DNA of 64,000 nt from an uncultured Roseobacter sp. (lineage in GTDB: Bacteria; Pseudomonadota; Alphaproteobacteria; Rhodobacterales; Rhodobacteraceae), in assembly GCF_947493125.1 (NCBI RefSeq), contig NZ_CANLQB010000009.1:170839-234838 (forward strand), in the 5' to 3' direction. Position 1 is the first letter of the stretch. Every line of letters begins with the position of its first letter. Both the position numbers and the translations under genes were made by a program. Shown piece after piece: positions 63,841 through 64,000 of the stretch. The notes under the pieces were generated by a model. The model saw only the letters and a list, made by a program, of their open reading frames with translations. It was not told the DNA's origin and did not search any database.

Positions 63841-63865
63841 CGAGGGCGCGTTGGGTAGCACATCA
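63841..63865 (-). repeat. IS terminal inverted repeat (orfA side)
   Basis: 25 bases, exactly complementary to 62632-62656. Confidence 0.9.
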
Positions 63866-63923
63866 GTTGGAGAACAGGCTAACCTATAAATGCGGACTTT
63901 CAGGGGAGCAGGTCGATTGGCGC

Positions 63924-63964
63924 TGATCAGCCGCACTTGAGTGGTCCAATTTGATTGTTAGTGC
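63924..63964 (-). repeat. Right copy of the 41-base inverted repeat
   Basis: Reverse complement of 58004-58044 with two mismatches. The sequence beyond it (to the window end) is too short to identify an adjoining element. Confidence 0.8.
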
Positions 63965-64000
63965 ATGACCGGCCTTTGGTCCATCTGGACGATGGTTTCA

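Larger units (their letters stand above)
62632..63865 (-). mobile_element. IS3-family insertion sequence, decayed
   Basis: 1234 bp bounded by perfect 25-bp inverted repeats TGATGTGCTACCCAACGCGC... (62632-62656 and 63841-63865), with partial further similarity inside. Contains orfA and orfB on the minus strand in the -1 frame arrangement typical of IS3. The flanking bases (CATA on the left, GTTG on the right) are not a target-site duplication, so the copy has probably been rearranged. orfA carries an in-frame stop. Confidence 0.9.

Overview
The window is a Rhodobacteraceae (Roseobacter-type) alphaproteobacterial chromosome segment. Evidence: the protein sequences and gene order (rpsM-rpsK-rpoA-rplQ, aapJQMP, ATP12 chaperone next to an HAD phosphatase and RluA-type synthase, argB-engB-MOSC-yidC, yidD-rnpA-rpmH), the high-GC codon use, and the extended RnpA N-terminus. 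Bases 1-29.8 kb are core chromosome, apart from two odd paralogous genes at the left edge.

Core layout. 0.15-2.4 kb: two minus-strand paralogs with a Pro/Ala-rich leader and an 'LQAKA...QLxxMxxxA...QR' segment resembling leaders of proteins linked to extracellular contractile injection systems. 2.7-5.2 kb: ribosomal protein/RNA polymerase alpha operon ending in a strong terminator. 5.2-10.8 kb: periplasmic HtrA/Deg protease, rarA, fluoride channel crcB, pseudouridine synthase, HAD phosphatase and ATP12 chaperone, closely packed and often with ATGA overlaps. 11.0-15.5 kb: L-amino acid ABC transporter aapJQMP. 15.5-25.7 kb (mostly minus strand): phosphatase, iron-sulfur protein, fatty acid hydroxylase, argB, engB, MOSC protein, yidC, an EAL phosphodiesterase, ttcA, yidD, rnpA, rpmH. 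26.0-29.7 kb: DedA/TVP38 membrane protein, flavoprotein disulfide reductase, sensor histidine kinase, then tRNA-Arg(ACG).

Accessory region. From the 3' end of tRNA-Arg onward the sequence becomes AT-richer and is almost entirely accessory. 29.8-51.1 kb reads as an integrative mobilizable element: a large serine recombinase whose last codons lie inside the tRNA gene, a VirD4/TraG coupling protein, a MobC/relaxase pair and no type IV secretion channel genes. Its cargo looks like a defence or conflict island: a DNA methyltransferase with a nuclease-like tail, a hairpin-rich repeat-bearing noncoding stretch, a GIY-YIG protein, a reverse transcriptase overlapping a PD-(D/E)XK nuclease, a second PD-(D/E)XK protein and a class II Fic protein. 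It also carries a four-gene exported/membrane cluster built on a repeated cysteine module. 51.2-57.9 kb looks like a second element of core-like GC: tyrosine integrase, DUF3987 protein, two tiny overlapping ORFs and a large UvrD-like helicase with a nuclease-like insertion and zinc ribbons. 58.0-64.0 kb is bounded by 41-bp inverted repeats (39/41 identical) and holds a SAM-cyclase-AAA-TPR protein, a secreted protein of unknown role and a decayed IS3-family insertion sequence.

The strongest candidates for undescribed biology are the reverse transcriptase-nuclease pair (44.1-46.4 kb), the structured noncoding region (about 41.97-42.47 kb), the cysteine-module cluster (33.7-37.5 kb) and the paralogs beside the ribosomal operon.
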